64,000 bases of DNA from Eubacteriaceae bacterium (GTDB lineage Bacteria > Bacillota > Clostridia > Eubacteriales > Anaerofustaceae): NCBI GenBank assembly GCA_009782875.1, contig WRIE01000002.1, positions 1 to 64,000 on the forward strand, in the 5' to 3' direction. Shown here in pieces: positions 9,469 to 18,473 of this stretch. The position numbers and the translations under genes are program-made. The notes below the pieces were generated by a model. The model saw only the letters and a program-made list of their open reading frames with translations, was not told the origin of the DNA and searched no databases. Within the stretch, counting starts at the first letter, position 1. Each line of letters begins with the position of its first letter.

Positions 9469-9764
9469 TCGATTTACCGCTCCTTTCACCCGCACGTTGA
9501 TTCTGTTAGTGCATTATCAAAACGCATGTCCACGCGGGCATATATCCGGCGCGGATTGCGACACGCTGAGGCAATATTTCGAGGAGCGGTTGCATAATAC
9601 GGAATCTTACCGCATTCTATTACCTCAATCGTCAATTTACTTGTTAGAGCCGTCGCGGCCAAAATCGTCTGCCGGGCAGTTTAGGTCTATTGCAAGCTGC
9701 GCCCGGACGATGTGCAGCATTTTTGTGTTGACATATATTGTTGCCACTTAACTCCAGATTAAGC
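9469..9764. other. Gene-free stretch, possible protein remnant
   Basis: From about 9530 to 9751 one plus-strand frame reads like a real protein (DTLRQYFEERLHNTESYRIL), without a start or ribosome binding site. It may be the 3' part of a gene cut by the IS200-type insertion just downstream. I could not assign a family. Confidence 0.3.
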
Positions 9765-10033
9765 CCCGCGCTAGGCGCGGGAGAATAGAATAGCGGAAGC
9801 GGCACGTATGTGAATAAGTCCTCCTCTGATAAAACTGACAAAGGTTTCGCAAGCCAAAGTCGAAATCAGAGGAGGACATCCAAAATGGACAACCAAAGCT
9901 TATCACATTCGAAATGGAATTGCATCTACCATATTGTGTTTATCCCGAAACATCGCCGGAAGACAATGTATGGTGAATTAAGAAGAAGCATCCAAGAATA
10001 ATCAAGCAGCTATGCGGGTATACGCACTTGGTA
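9765..10033 (+). mobile_element. IS200-family remnant: left-end hairpin, leader and transposase N-terminus
   Basis: The fragment starts with a hairpin (CCCGCGC-TAG-GCGCGGG, 9765-9781) typical of an IS200 left end. Next comes a leader whose 12-base inverted repeat (TCCTCCTCTGAT with ATCAGAGGAGGA) pairs the transposase ribosome binding site with an upstream copy. IS200 is known to limit its own translation this way. The transposase starts at 9885 (MDNQSLSHSKWNCIYHIVF, then IPKHRRK). It breaks after ELRRSIQE: a stop at 10000 comes from a +1 shift, and IIKQLCGYT continues in another frame. The HUH motif and catalytic tyrosine are absent, so the copy is dead. Confidence 0.8.
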
Positions 10034-10062
10034 TTGACTATGTGCTTACGATAGCATATAAT
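10034..10062 (+). promoter_or_regulatory. Promoter of the toxin-antitoxin pair
   Basis: TTGACT, a 17-base spacer and TATAAT, 29 bases before the antitoxin ATG. It is close to consensus, as expected for an autoregulated toxin-antitoxin operon. Confidence 0.8.
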
Positions 10063-10090
10063 GACAGTAAATAATAAGAAGGGGTATGTA

Positions 10091-10351
10091 ATGGCTTCGA
10101 CTACAATCAGTATTCGCACAGATAGCGAGATAAAAGAGCAAGCGCAAGATATTCTAGCCCAGCTTGGGCTAGACCTGACAACAGCCATCAACTTGTTTCT
10201 GCGCCAAGTGATATACACCCGAAGCGTCGCTTTTAATGTGTCCATTGCGCCGCAAACCAAGAAAGCGAAACTAGGCGGATGGGAAGGCAAGATCAATGTG
10301 CCGGACGACTTTAATGCGCCTTTGGAGGATTTTAAGGAGTACATGGAATGA
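10091..10351 (+). CDS. RelB/DinJ-family antitoxin
   Basis: The 86-residue protein begins MASTTISIRTDSEIKEQAQ, the ribbon-helix-helix DNA-binding N-terminus of RelB/DinJ antitoxins. LGLDLTTAINLFLRQV forms the second helix pair, and the C-terminal tail (GWEGKINVPDDFNAPL, then EDFKEYME) should wrap the toxin. It should neutralise the PIN toxin and repress the shared promoter. AGGGGT lies 6 bases before the chosen ATG. Its TGA overlaps the toxin ATG (ATGA). Confidence 0.88.
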   Translation: MASTTISIRTDSEIKEQAQDILAQLGLDLTTAINLFLRQVIYTRSVAFNVSIAPQTKKAKLGGWEGKINVPDDFNAPLEDFKEYME

Positions 10352-10740
10352 AATGCCTGTTAGATACGCATATGGTTTTATGGCTAGCTGAAAACTCCCC
10401 GAAACTGTCCAATACAGCTAAAGCAATCATCCTGGATGAAACCAACGAAAAATATGTCAGTATTGCATCATGTTGGGAGGTATCAATCAAGCTCAGTCTA
10501 AACAAATTGGATTTGGCTGGCGGGACACATGAATTTTTTCGCATTATTCGAGAAAACGGGCTGCTTATACTCCAAGTTGAGGAAGGATACTTGGCTTTTT
10601 TAGAAACGCTGCCATTCCATCATAGAGACCCGTTTGACCGGTTGATTATTGCGACAGCCATTTCAGAGGGCTTAGCCCTGTTGACAGACGACTCTCAAAT
10701 CGTTGGCTATGCAGGGGCTGGTTTGCAGATTGTGTCATAA
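10348..10740 (+). CDS. PIN-domain ribonuclease toxin (VapC-like)
   Basis: The 130-residue protein is one PIN domain. Acidic catalytic positions are visible: the Asp in MKCLLDTHMVLWL, Glu in SCWEVSIK, Asp in HHRDPFDRLI, and Asp in LLTDDSQI. It belongs to the PIN group whose members usually start KxLLDTHxLLW. As a Mg2+-dependent RNase it would cut RNA when freed from the antitoxin. It overlaps the antitoxin by 4 bases and is translated by coupling. Confidence 0.9.
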   Translation: MKCLLDTHMVLWLAENSPKLSNTAKAIILDETNEKYVSIASCWEVSIKLSLNKLDLAGGTHEFFRIIRENGLLILQVEEGYLAFLETLPFHHRDPFDRLIIATAISEGLALLTDDSQIVGYAGAGLQIVS

Positions 10741-11116
10741 TCTTCCCATTTGGCAATCTCCAACAAGTCTTCTCAATGGAACGTTTTTTCCAAACCGGGG
10801 CAGCTGGCTGCCTGCTTTGGGCTCGTGCCTAGCGAAGAAAATGCTGACATGGCAATTAAATACTGTGATTCACGCTTTGAGACTGCAGAACTTGCGGCGG
10901 ACTATTGACTTGTGGCAGCCAATCCACATATAACAGTAGCCAATGCCCGGGAACTGTTGAATCCAAAGCGCTTGCTCATGCCTTTAGCTGTAAAAGGATA
11001 GAAAGACACTTGTTAGTTAGTGATTTCTATAAAGGATGTCACTGAAGCCTAAAAAGGATCATAGATGCGGTGCTGGGCTACTGGGCAGCCTAGCGCTGGA
11101 AATATAAAACGCCCTT
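10741..11116. other. No gene seen
   Basis: Mixed composition without a supported frame; ends in the terminator that probably serves the toxin-antitoxin operon. Confidence 0.4.
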
Positions 11117-11150
11117 AAACCGCTCAGGCAAAGGGGCGGTTTGTATTTTT
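11117..11150 (+). terminator. Intrinsic terminator (plus strand)
   Basis: AAACCGC pairs with GCGGTTT over a 12-base loop and is followed by GTATTTTT. Confidence 0.65.
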
Positions 11151-11324
11151 ACAGCCAGAAGATGCGTGTTAAGGATCCATTGTATGCAAGTGGCATACAA
11201 ATGGAGGATAGCGGAGACAACGAAAGAAAACCTGGCAATCTAATTGAAATTCTCGGGTTTTCTCTAGGCTCTTGCATAGCACATGCTACCTAAATCCAGG
11301 ACGGTTGGGTTTAAACATATAAAA

Positions 11325-11347
11325 AAGGCGGCTTTGGCAACCGCCTT
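11325..11347 (-). terminator. Intrinsic terminator of pdxY
   Basis: On the minus strand AAGGCGG-TTGCCAAAG-CCGCCTT is followed by a T run, 13 bases after the pdxY stop. Confidence 0.85.
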
Positions 11348-11359
11348 GTCCAAAACACT

Positions 11360-12211
11360 CTATTTATTAAAAAGGTTTGCATAGTCTCCCAAGACTGACT
11401 CAAACCTCACACCCATCCTAGGTCCTGTGCCATCTGCAGCTGTAAGCCTTATTGAGGCGCAGGTGAAATCAACGGCTATCTTTGTGGACTCTTCCAAACT
11501 TTTCTCTTGCAATAATGCTCCAAGCAGGAAAGCCCCAAAAACATCGCCAGTGCCATGGTACATGCCTTCGATGCGTTTTTCAATAACATAATCTATATCG
11601 CCTGTAGTGGTGTCAAAGCATGCCGCCCCAAAATCCTCATCCCCAAAGTGCACTCCCGTCAAGACTACTTGCTTTGCCCCCAGCCCGGCAAGGTCATTGA
11701 CTAGAACTTTCACATCATCTTCTGACATAGGCCCGCCTTTGTAGTCCCTGCCTAGCATAAACGCCGCTTCAGTGCGGTTTGGTATGATAATGTCAGCATG
11801 CCCGCATAACTTTGCCATGCCCTTCACATGGTCCATTGTGAAGAGGCTGTAAAGCTCCCCATGGTCTGCCATAACCGGGTCGACCATAATGAAGGTGTCA
11901 GGAGTCCGGAACATCTCCATAATATCAATAACCATGTCTATTTGCGCCAAAGATCCCAGATAGCCGCTGTAGAACGAGTCAAAGCCAATGCCTTCTTTCT
12001 TCCAATGCTCTGCTATTGGCATCATGTCCTCTGTCAAATCGCGGAAAGTAAAGCCTTCAAAACCCCCGGTATGCGTCGATAACACTGCTGTGGGCAGCAC
12101 AGAGCATTCAATCCCTGCAGCAGAAAGAATTGGCAGCACAACAGTAAGGGAGCATTTGCCTACCCCAGAAATGTCGTGTATTGCCCCGACACGTTTTTGA
12201 TGATAACCCAT
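11360..12211 (-). CDS. pdxY: Pyridoxamine/pyridoxal kinase
   Basis: The 283-residue cytoplasmic protein has the ribokinase-like PfkB/ThiD fold of pyridoxal kinases. It starts with the HDISGVGKCSLTVVLPIL segment of the family. Substrate contacts lie in STHTGGFEG, followed by FYSGYLGS, the MVDPVMADHGELY segment, and the anion-hole/catalytic motif MYHGTGDVFGAFLLGALL with the Asp of GTGD as base. It phosphorylates vitamin B6 vitamers in the salvage pathway to pyridoxal 5'-phosphate. Length is normal. GGGGGAT lies 8 bases before the ATG. It is monocistronic, with a terminator behind it and a palindrome in its upstream region. Confidence 0.93.
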   Translation of the reverse strand: MGYHQKRVGAIHDISGVGKCSLTVVLPILSAAGIECSVLPTAVLSTHTGGFEGFTFRDLTEDMMPIAEHWKKEGIGFDSFYSGYLGSLAQIDMVIDIMEMFRTPDTFIMVDPVMADHGELYSLFTMDHVKGMAKLCGHADIIIPNRTEAAFMLGRDYKGGPMSEDDVKVLVNDLAGLGAKQVVLTGVHFGDEDFGAACFDTTTGDIDYVIEKRIEGMYHGTGDVFGAFLLGALLQEKSLEESTKIAVDFTCASIRLTAADGTGPRMGVRFESVLGDYANLFNK

Positions 12212-12238
12212 CTGTTAAAATCCCCCATTTAATAATGT

Positions 12239-12254
12239 GGCGTAATGTTACGCC
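12239..12254. promoter_or_regulatory. 16-bp palindrome upstream of pdxY
   Basis: GGCGTAA-TG-TTACGCC is a perfect inverted repeat about 28 bases upstream of the pdxY start. It fits an operator for a dimeric regulator or a short hairpin in the leader. A related GTAGCGTAAC occurs before the MerR gene near 12552. Confidence 0.4.
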
Positions 12255-12593
12255 AAATAAATTGCCTGCTTTTAAAAAAAGCCACCCACCAATTGGGATG
12301 TGGCTATAAAACGGCTATTGCCATAATACCATCTAGCCAAAAGGAAATCAATGACTCAAAATGCGCAAAAATGCATCAAAATCTATTTGTCAAGTGTGTT
12401 GAAATCAATCGTTTTGGTTTGTTGTGTTTTGAATCACAAAAAGGCGCTTCAGTGGTAAACACACAAATGTGTTTTAATTGGAAGCGAATAGCGGCTTCTG
12501 TATTCCATCAAAAATAAAGTTTTAAAAAAAATGAAAAAGGTCTAGCTAATGACGTAGCGTAACTAATTATAATATTGGCCGGAGGGATTGAAA

Positions 12594-13385
12594 ATGGGAA
12601 AATATAGAGCATTGCCAGAGGGGCATATGACAGTCGGAGAGGTAGCAAAAAAGATGAACACTACCGTCCGTACATTGCAATACTATGACAAAGAGGGCAT
12701 CTTTTCACCGTCTACTATAAGCGAGGGCGGACGCAGGCTTTACAACGACAAAGACATTATCAAACTTCATCAAATCCAGTCAATGAGATACTTAGGGTTT
12801 TCTCTTGGCGATATTAAAAACCGGCTGATCCTTCTTGATGCTCCAGCTGATGTGGCAGCAATGCTTACAGAACATGCTGCTAATGTGCGTGAAAAGATAG
12901 CGGCATTATCGGAATCGTTGCAAGCGATAGAAGCGTTAAAATCTGAAGTGCTGCAAATGCAGACGGTAGATTACAAAAAATATGCTGATATTATCATAAA
13001 CCTTCAGCTAAAAAATGAGTTTTATGGGGTAATCAAGCATTTTGACGAAAAGACACTCGACTACATCCGAAGCCGGTTTGATTTGGAAAGCGGACCAGTG
13101 ATGGTTGACACAATAAACCGGTTGTTCGGCGAATTAGCAAAATATAATAAAAGCGGGATATTGCCTGAAAGCGAAGAAGGGCAAGAACTTGCCAAAGAAT
13201 TCTGGGATATGGTAATTGAGTTTACAGGCGGCGATATGAGCCTGTTTCCTGGCCTGCTGAAACTTGCTGATAATATGGACAGCACAAATGATAAATGGTC
13301 GAATGCAAAGCCATTTCTGGAAAAATCATTGCAATCATATTTTACAATACAAGGCATTAATCCGTTTGAGGGGGTAGAACAGTGA
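12594..13385 (+). CDS. MerR-family transcriptional regulator
   Basis: The 263-residue protein begins with a winged HTH: MTVGEVAKKMNTTVRTLQYY, then DKEGIFSPSTISEGGRRLYN, the MerR pattern with the arginine that follows the wing. A long dimerisation helix comes next, then a C-terminal domain of about 130 residues rich in helices that resembles ligand-binding domains of TipA-like regulators. GGAGG lies 8 bases before the ATG. It is the first gene of a three-gene unit with an ABC exporter, so it most likely activates that operon when a drug-like ligand is bound. TATAAT near 12568 is the probable -10. Confidence 0.88.
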   Translation: MGKYRALPEGHMTVGEVAKKMNTTVRTLQYYDKEGIFSPSTISEGGRRLYNDKDIIKLHQIQSMRYLGFSLGDIKNRLILLDAPADVAAMLTEHAANVREKIAALSESLQAIEALKSEVLQMQTVDYKKYADIIINLQLKNEFYGVIKHFDEKTLDYIRSRFDLESGPVMVDTINRLFGELAKYNKSGILPESEEGQELAKEFWDMVIEFTGGDMSLFPGLLKLADNMDSTNDKWSNAKPFLEKSLQSYFTIQGINPFEGVEQ

Positions 13386-14080
13386 TTAAAATGAGCCAAG
13401 TAGTAAAGAGGTTCGGTGCGCAAACCGTCTTGTCCGAGGTGACATTTGAAGCGAAAGAACGGGAAATATTTGGCTTGCTCGGTCCGTCCGGCGCAGGCAA
13501 GACGACGATTATCAACATATTGACCAAGCAATTAGATGCAGACAGCGGCAGTTACAGCATAGGGGCCAAGATGCTAGAGACAGGGCTTATGCTTGATGCC
13601 GATGGTTTATATGTCCGTTTGAATTGTGTTGAGAACTTGAATATATTTGCGGATATTTATGGGATACCCCGCTATAAATCGCTTGAGGCATTAAAGAATG
13701 TAGGGCTCGAGGAATCGGCAAAGAAGGCTGTCAACGCGATGTCTAAAGGCATGCGGCAGCGGCTCGCACTGGCGAGGGCGATTCTGCATGAACCTAAAGT
13801 TTTGTTTCTTGATGAGCCGGCAAGCGGACTTGACCCCGCAACGGCGCGGGGCATACACAAGCTGATACAAAATTTATGTGACAACGGGGCAACCGTATTT
13901 TTAACCACTCACAACATGGAGGAAGCCGTTAAACTCTGCAATTATGTCGCGCTTCTGCATAAAGGCAAAATAGTCGAGCAGGGCGTTCCTGCGGAAATTT
14001 GTGAACGGCACAACGCCGTAAAAACCGTGCCAGACCTGGAAGCGGTGTTTATCAAACTTACAGGAGTGGAATTGGAATGA
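13382..14080 (+). CDS. ABC transporter ATP-binding protein
   Basis: The 232-residue nucleotide-binding domain has Walker [12 protein letters not shown], a signature written MSKGMRQRLALARAI (SKGMRQR in place of LSGGQ), Walker B VLFLDEPASGLD, and switch His in FLTTHNMEEA. The variant signature is usual among CcmA/DRA-type exporters. The gene starts with GTG inside the MerR stop (GTGATTAAA) and ends in an ATGA overlap with the permease, so all three genes are translationally coupled. It should power efflux by the next gene's product. Confidence 0.92.
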   Translation: MIKMSQVVKRFGAQTVLSEVTFEAKEREIFGLLGPSGAGKTTIINILTKQLDADSGSYSIGAKMLETGLMLDADGLYVRLNCVENLNIFADIYGIPRYKSLEALKNVGLEESAKKAVNAMSKGMRQRLALARAILHEPKVLFLDEPASGLDPATARGIHKLIQNLCDNGATVFLTTHNMEEAVKLCNYVALLHKGKIVEQGVPAEICERHNAVKTVPDLEAVFIKLTGVELE

Positions 14081-14772
14081 GAAGTATAAAAGCGATTTTT
14101 ATCAAACAGGCAAAAGATATATTTAAAAATCCGATGGTGTTGGTCTTGTTTATAATCCTGCCTGTTGTTGCGTTGATTATGACGCAACTGGTGGCAAAAT
14201 CCAATGATGATATACCAAGTAATATGTTTGTTACCATGATGGCGGCAATATTTGCGGGAATGGGCCTTGTAACTGCGGCATCAGGAGTCATCGCCGAGGA
14301 TATAGAGCGTAAAAGCCTACGATTCCTTATAATTGCTGGCGTTACGCCATACCAATATCTGATTGGCACCGGTGGGTTTTATCTGCTCGCTGGAACGGCA
14401 ACATCGGTGGTGTTTGCCCTGATTGGCGACTTTGCGTTTACAGAAACTTTAAAATTCTTAGCTATTATGATAACAGGCACGGCAGCCTCGATAATACTTG
14501 GCGCTGCAATCGGCATGCTGTCGAAAAACCAGCAAGCGGCGACTTCATTGGGCATGCCCGTTGCGGTTATAGTCGGCTTTACTCCGATGATTGCTACTTT
14601 TAATGAAACGGTTGCCAAAGTTGCGGGAGTTCTCTATACACAGCAAATAAACGTAGTCGTTAACGATTTTTCAGTCAGCCTTGCCAGGCCCTTGTTGATT
14701 GTAGCCGCAAATATCGTTGTTTTCACATTTTTATTCGCACTTGCCTACAAGAAAAAAGGGCTAAAAGGATAA
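14077..14772 (+). CDS. ABC-2 type membrane permease
   Basis: The 231-residue protein has six hydrophobic segments. TM1 begins at VLVLFIILPVVALIMTQLV, a loop of about 30 residues follows, then four close segments including FYLLAGTATSVVFALIGDF, and a last one at LLIVAANIVVFTFLFALAY. This is the layout of ABC-2 exporters. With the preceding ATPase it forms a half-size exporter that dimerises. The MerR gene upstream suggests a role in drug or peptide resistance; substrate unknown. Confidence 0.85.
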   Translation: MRSIKAIFIKQAKDIFKNPMVLVLFIILPVVALIMTQLVAKSNDDIPSNMFVTMMAAIFAGMGLVTAASGVIAEDIERKSLRFLIIAGVTPYQYLIGTGGFYLLAGTATSVVFALIGDFAFTETLKFLAIMITGTAASIILGAAIGMLSKNQQAATSLGMPVAVIVGFTPMIATFNETVAKVAGVLYTQQINVVVNDFSVSLARPLLIVAANIVVFTFLFALAYKKKGLKG

Positions 14773-14805
14773 GGCTAGACACCCGCAAGACGGGGCAATC
14801 TAGCC
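14773..14805 (+). terminator. Hairpin after the ABC exporter operon
   Basis: GGCTAGA and TCTAGCC form the stem, starting at the permease stop codon; a second short stem (CACCCGC with GGGG) may extend it. The T-rich tail is short (TAGTTTG). Confidence 0.55.
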
Positions 14806-14864
14806 TAGTTTGTGGAATTCCCAATTGCCAGCGCGATCTTTTCTTTGGGCTGATGGCTATTGGC

Positions 14865-17800
14865 TTATTCAATGCTCTTCAAAGCTTCCACCATATTAAT
14901 TTTGTTCAAGATCCTGTTGGTGAACAAGTTGACAAGCAACGCGAAAGCTAATGTGGTGATAGCCGCAATAACATAGCTGGCTTGCCGGACATACAGTGCG
15001 AATGTCAACGAGGGCATTTTAAGGCTCCATAAAAGCAGGCCGCTTAATGCATGGCCAATAGGCAGCCCTCCTAAAATCCCGATGAAGGTCAACAACAGCG
15101 TCTCTTTGTTTACGTAGGCATGGACTTCACGGTCAAAAAACCCTAAAACCTTAATTGTCGCTAACTCCCTTGTCCGCTCAGAGATATTAGTGTTGGACAA
15201 GGCAAACAGCACAACAAATGCCAGCCCTGCCGCTAGCCCCAGAAGCAGGAAAATAACGTAATTCAAAACAACAAAATTGCTTGTGAAGTCTTCCTTTTGC
15301 GCTTGAGCGCTGACACTAGCCATAACGAAATCCTCATCTGCCAACTGCTTCGCATAAGCCCTATGCCCCGTTTGGGGATCAGCAAAGTGGCAGTATGCGC
15401 AATTAGGCCCAAATTCCTCTTTGAATAGTGTTTCATAAAGCTGTTGGGATATATAAATGCTGTTGCCTAAATAGTTCTCCACAATCCCATTGACTACAGC
15501 ATTTGCCCGGTCAAGATAAAGGGTCTGGAGCGCCAAACTTTCCCCGCAAGACAGATCCAGCAGCTGGGCCGCATTTTGTGTGACAAGGATGCCTCCAGTC
15601 TCAAAAGACAGCAATTGCCCGCTTAAGCTTGGAGTATTGATGTATAATTCCAGATTGGCTCCGCCAGGCACTACAACCATCTGCAAGCTGACTAAGGCGC
15701 CTGAGGCATTAATAGCTTTGACTGTTTCGACTTGGGCTGGCAAATACCCCTTGATAGCGCTGTCATTGTCTAGATAGCCAAAAAGCTTCTCATTGTCATC
15801 CTCATCGGCTCCAGCAACCACCATCAAATCGTACTTGTAGATATGCTCGTATTGTTTTGGCATCAAGTCGTAAACAGAATCCCTTATCGCAAAACCTGCC
15901 AGCACAAGCGCAGTGCAGCCCGCAATGCCGATAATCGTCATAAACAGCCTTTTTTTATACCTGAAAAGATTTCTGGCAGTGACTTTATTTAAAAACTTCA
16001 GCCTGTTCCAGATGAAGGGCATTCTCTCAAGGAATATCCGGTTTCCAGCTTTTGGAGCTTTGGGGCGCATCAATGCTGCAGGCATCTGCCTTAACTCATT
16101 GCGGCAAGCAAGGCATGTCGCAGTGGCTATGCTCGAAATAAAGATAGCGATCCCTAGAATCGCATAGGGCACGTCCAAGTACAACTCCATGTTTGGCAGG
16201 ACGTAAATATACCGCAGTATTGCGAATAATAGTGTTGGCAATGCCCCAAACCCAAACGCTAGCCCGAAAACACATCCCAAAGCAGAAGCTAGCAGGGCGT
16301 ATAATACGTACTTCCATCCGATTTCAAAATCCCTAAACCCCAAAGCTTTGTAAGTGCCGACTTGCCCCCGCTCCTCTTCAACCATGCGCGTCATAGTCGT
16401 CAAGCTAATCAGGACAGCGACAACAATAAACAGCACTGGAAAAGCTTTGCCTATAGCCCCAATAGAGGACAAATCCACATCCAAGCCTGTGTAGCTTTCC
16501 AAAGACCCCCTGTCTTGGACATACCACTGCGCCATGTCAATGTCATCCAGCTCGGCGTAAGCGTCGGCTACCTTTTGTATTGCCTCCTCTTTCTTTTCCT
16601 TGAATTTCACCAGGTTTTCTTCCAGCTCCAGGATCCCGTCTGCAATCTCTTTTTTTCCATCAGCTATCTTCTGCCATGCATCAGCCAGCTCTTTTAGAGC
16701 TTTGGCTTCTTCTGCCTCAAACTCCTTTTCCCCATCAAGAAGCTCTGCCCATCCGTCCTCAAGCTCTTTTTCGCCTTCTTTGAGTTCGATGAACCCTTTG
16801 ACTAGCTCTTCTTCACCAGCTATTATTTCCTCTTCAGCTTCTGCTAATTGGTTAAGGGCATCAGCTTTTTGCTCTTGGTATGCAGCCAGTTGCATATCCA
16901 AGGCTTGCTGGCTGCCTTCAATTGTGCCTAAGGCAAAAGCTGCTGATATGAAATCTTGGAGTATTGTTGGTTCAAATGCCGGATTGTTTAATGCAGCTAT
17001 GCTAAATTCATTGATATTGTCTTGAAGCGCGGCAAAGATTTGGCTTTGCGTTTCAGGGTCTTCAAAATTTGGAGGATTTTCCACATCAGCGACAATAAGC
17101 ATTGATGTATAGTTTGACACTGCCCCGACCAAGGTGCCCCATTCATTGCCGAGGCCTATATATTCCACTGCGCCGGCTGCCACAGAAACACCAAGCAAAG
17201 CCTGCTCCCGGTTTTGGCTGAGCATAGCTTGTTGTTGGGCAAATAGAGCTTCTGCCTCAGCAAAGCCCTCCATAGCCTTTGCCTTCTCCTCTAGAAACTG
17301 CGCTTTTCCCTCATCCAGCTCCTTTTTGCCATCCAACCACTCGTTATAACCATTTGCCAGCTCTTGCCCGCCTTCCAATAACTTAGTCTTGCCGTCCTCA
17401 ATTTCAGCCCGGGCCTCTGCCAATTTTTGAAGGGCGTCTTTCTCCTGTTTGGTCAACTCAGCCTCGCCGTCAATGACATCTTGTTTGGCTTTTCTAATGT
17501 CCGCCCAACCATCAGCAAACTCTTGGTCGACTTCTTCAAACTTCTCGTTCATGGTGTTTTCAGCATCGGTTATTTTCTCTAGAGCTTTGGTGATGATTGA
17601 GTTGTACCTTGCCTGCTGGCGCTGTGCCATTATTTTCTCTTCAATCAGCGCCACAATAATCCTGACAGAATCCTCGTACTCGATTGAATAACAGTTTAGC
17701 TCCTCAAGGCCGTCAATAAGCAAGTAGACAGAAGTATACACATCAGTGTCTACATCAGCAGGGTGCACAAAAAAAGTATAGTTGGAAGTTGCCGTTGACC

Positions 17801-18473
17801 TCACTGATGCAAGGCCGCTGGTGTTTGAGATATCCATAGGGTCGATAGCAACCCCGGAAATTTTATATCGGGTATTAATAAATGTCGGTGTTTCTTTATC
17901 TTCTTCAATGTCAATATCAATATCCCAATCGATGCCGGAGCTAGCGCTGTTGCTTGACAAGTCCTCTTTTTCAATTTCTTTTTGAGCTGCCTCATCCAGT
18001 TTTTCTTCAATGTCAACATAATCGCCAATTGACTTGCCTGATTCTTCCAGATATTTTTGGGTAACAACGATCTCCCCAGCTTTTGAAGGCATGGATCCGG
18101 CTACTATGTATGGCATATTCACACCCTTAGAGTTGAGCATAGCCATATCGGCTTTTTTGCGCATGCCTCCTACTTCAGTGTAGACAATCTCGTTATACCC
18201 CCCACAGGCTTCCCTCACTCCTGGCAAGTTTTGGAGGGCAGCCACATCATCCTCTTCCAAGCCCAAGGTTGACAATATTTTGATATCAAACAGGATTTGT
18301 TCATCAAAAAACCGGTCTGCTGACCGGTATAGCGCGCTGCAAGTGCCAGAAATGCCAAAAAAGGCAGTCAAGCCGAGGGCAGTGATTGCCATAATGGCGA
18401 CAAACCGTTTAGAATTATTTTTTATTGTTCTTATAATATCCTTATAGTAAACTCTTCCCATGAGAGTTACCAT
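14865..18473 (-). CDS. Large FtsX-family ABC permease with extracellular coiled-coil
   Basis: The 1202-residue protein has a first membrane helix near residues 25-45 (FVAIMAITALGLTAFFGISG) and an extracellular MacB-like region with an acidic insert around residue 175. A long alanine/glutamate/lysine-rich stretch follows (about residues 300-690). It consists of repeated helices ending in DG or EG (EGGQELANGYNEWLDGKKEL) that should form a coiled coil. Then come a three-helix FtsX domain (near 700-830), a second unit starting near 880 (TARNLFRYKKRLFMTIIGI), and the last three helices. It is the type III mechanotransmission permease served by the ATPase encoded just upstream. ATG overlaps that gene's stop by 7 bases; ATG 18461 is an alternative start. 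Confidence 0.88.
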   Translation of the reverse strand: MVTLMGRVYYKDIIRTIKNNSKRFVAIMAITALGLTAFFGISGTCSALYRSADRFFDEQILFDIKILSTLGLEEDDVAALQNLPGVREACGGYNEIVYTEVGGMRKKADMAMLNSKGVNMPYIVAGSMPSKAGEIVVTQKYLEESGKSIGDYVDIEEKLDEAAQKEIEKEDLSSNSASSGIDWDIDIDIEEDKETPTFINTRYKISGVAIDPMDISNTSGLASVRSTATSNYTFFVHPADVDTDVYTSVYLLIDGLEELNCYSIEYEDSVRIIVALIEEKIMAQRQQARYNSIITKALEKITDAENTMNEKFEEVDQEFADGWADIRKAKQDVIDGEAELTKQEKDALQKLAEARAEIEDGKTKLLEGGQELANGYNEWLDGKKELDEGKAQFLEEKAKAMEGFAEAEALFAQQQAMLSQNREQALLGVSVAAGAVEYIGLGNEWGTLVGAVSNYTSMLIVADVENPPNFEDPETQSQIFAALQDNINEFSIAALNNPAFEPTILQDFISAAFALGTIEGSQQALDMQLAAYQEQKADALNQLAEAEEEIIAGEEELVKGFIELKEGEKELEDGWAELLDGEKEFEAEEAKALKELADAWQKIADGKKEIADGILELEENLVKFKEKKEEAIQKVADAYAELDDIDMAQWYVQDRGSLESYTGLDVDLSSIGAIGKAFPVLFIVVAVLISLTTMTRMVEEERGQVGTYKALGFRDFEIGWKYVLYALLASALGCVFGLAFGFGALPTLLFAILRYIYVLPNMELYLDVPYAILGIAIFISSIATATCLACRNELRQMPAALMRPKAPKAGNRIFLERMPFIWNRLKFLNKVTARNLFRYKKRLFMTIIGIAGCTALVLAGFAIRDSVYDLMPKQYEHIYKYDLMVVAGADEDDNEKLFGYLDNDSAIKGYLPAQVETVKAINASGALVSLQMVVVPGGANLELYINTPSLSGQLLSFETGGILVTQNAAQLLDLSCGESLALQTLYLDRANAVVNGIVENYLGNSIYISQQLYETLFKEEFGPNCAYCHFADPQTGHRAYAKQLADEDFVMASVSAQAQKEDFTSNFVVLNYVIFLLLGLAAGLAFVVLFALSNTNISERTRELATIKVLGFFDREVHAYVNKETLLLTFIGILGGLPIGHALSGLLLWSLKMPSLTFALYVRQASYVIAAITTLAFALLVNLFTNRILNKINMVEALKSIE

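Noticed and set aside
10348-10740. Defence island around the toxin-antitoxin pair
   Set aside because: Neighbours are an IS200 relic, an empty stretch and pdxY; no other defence gene adjoins it.
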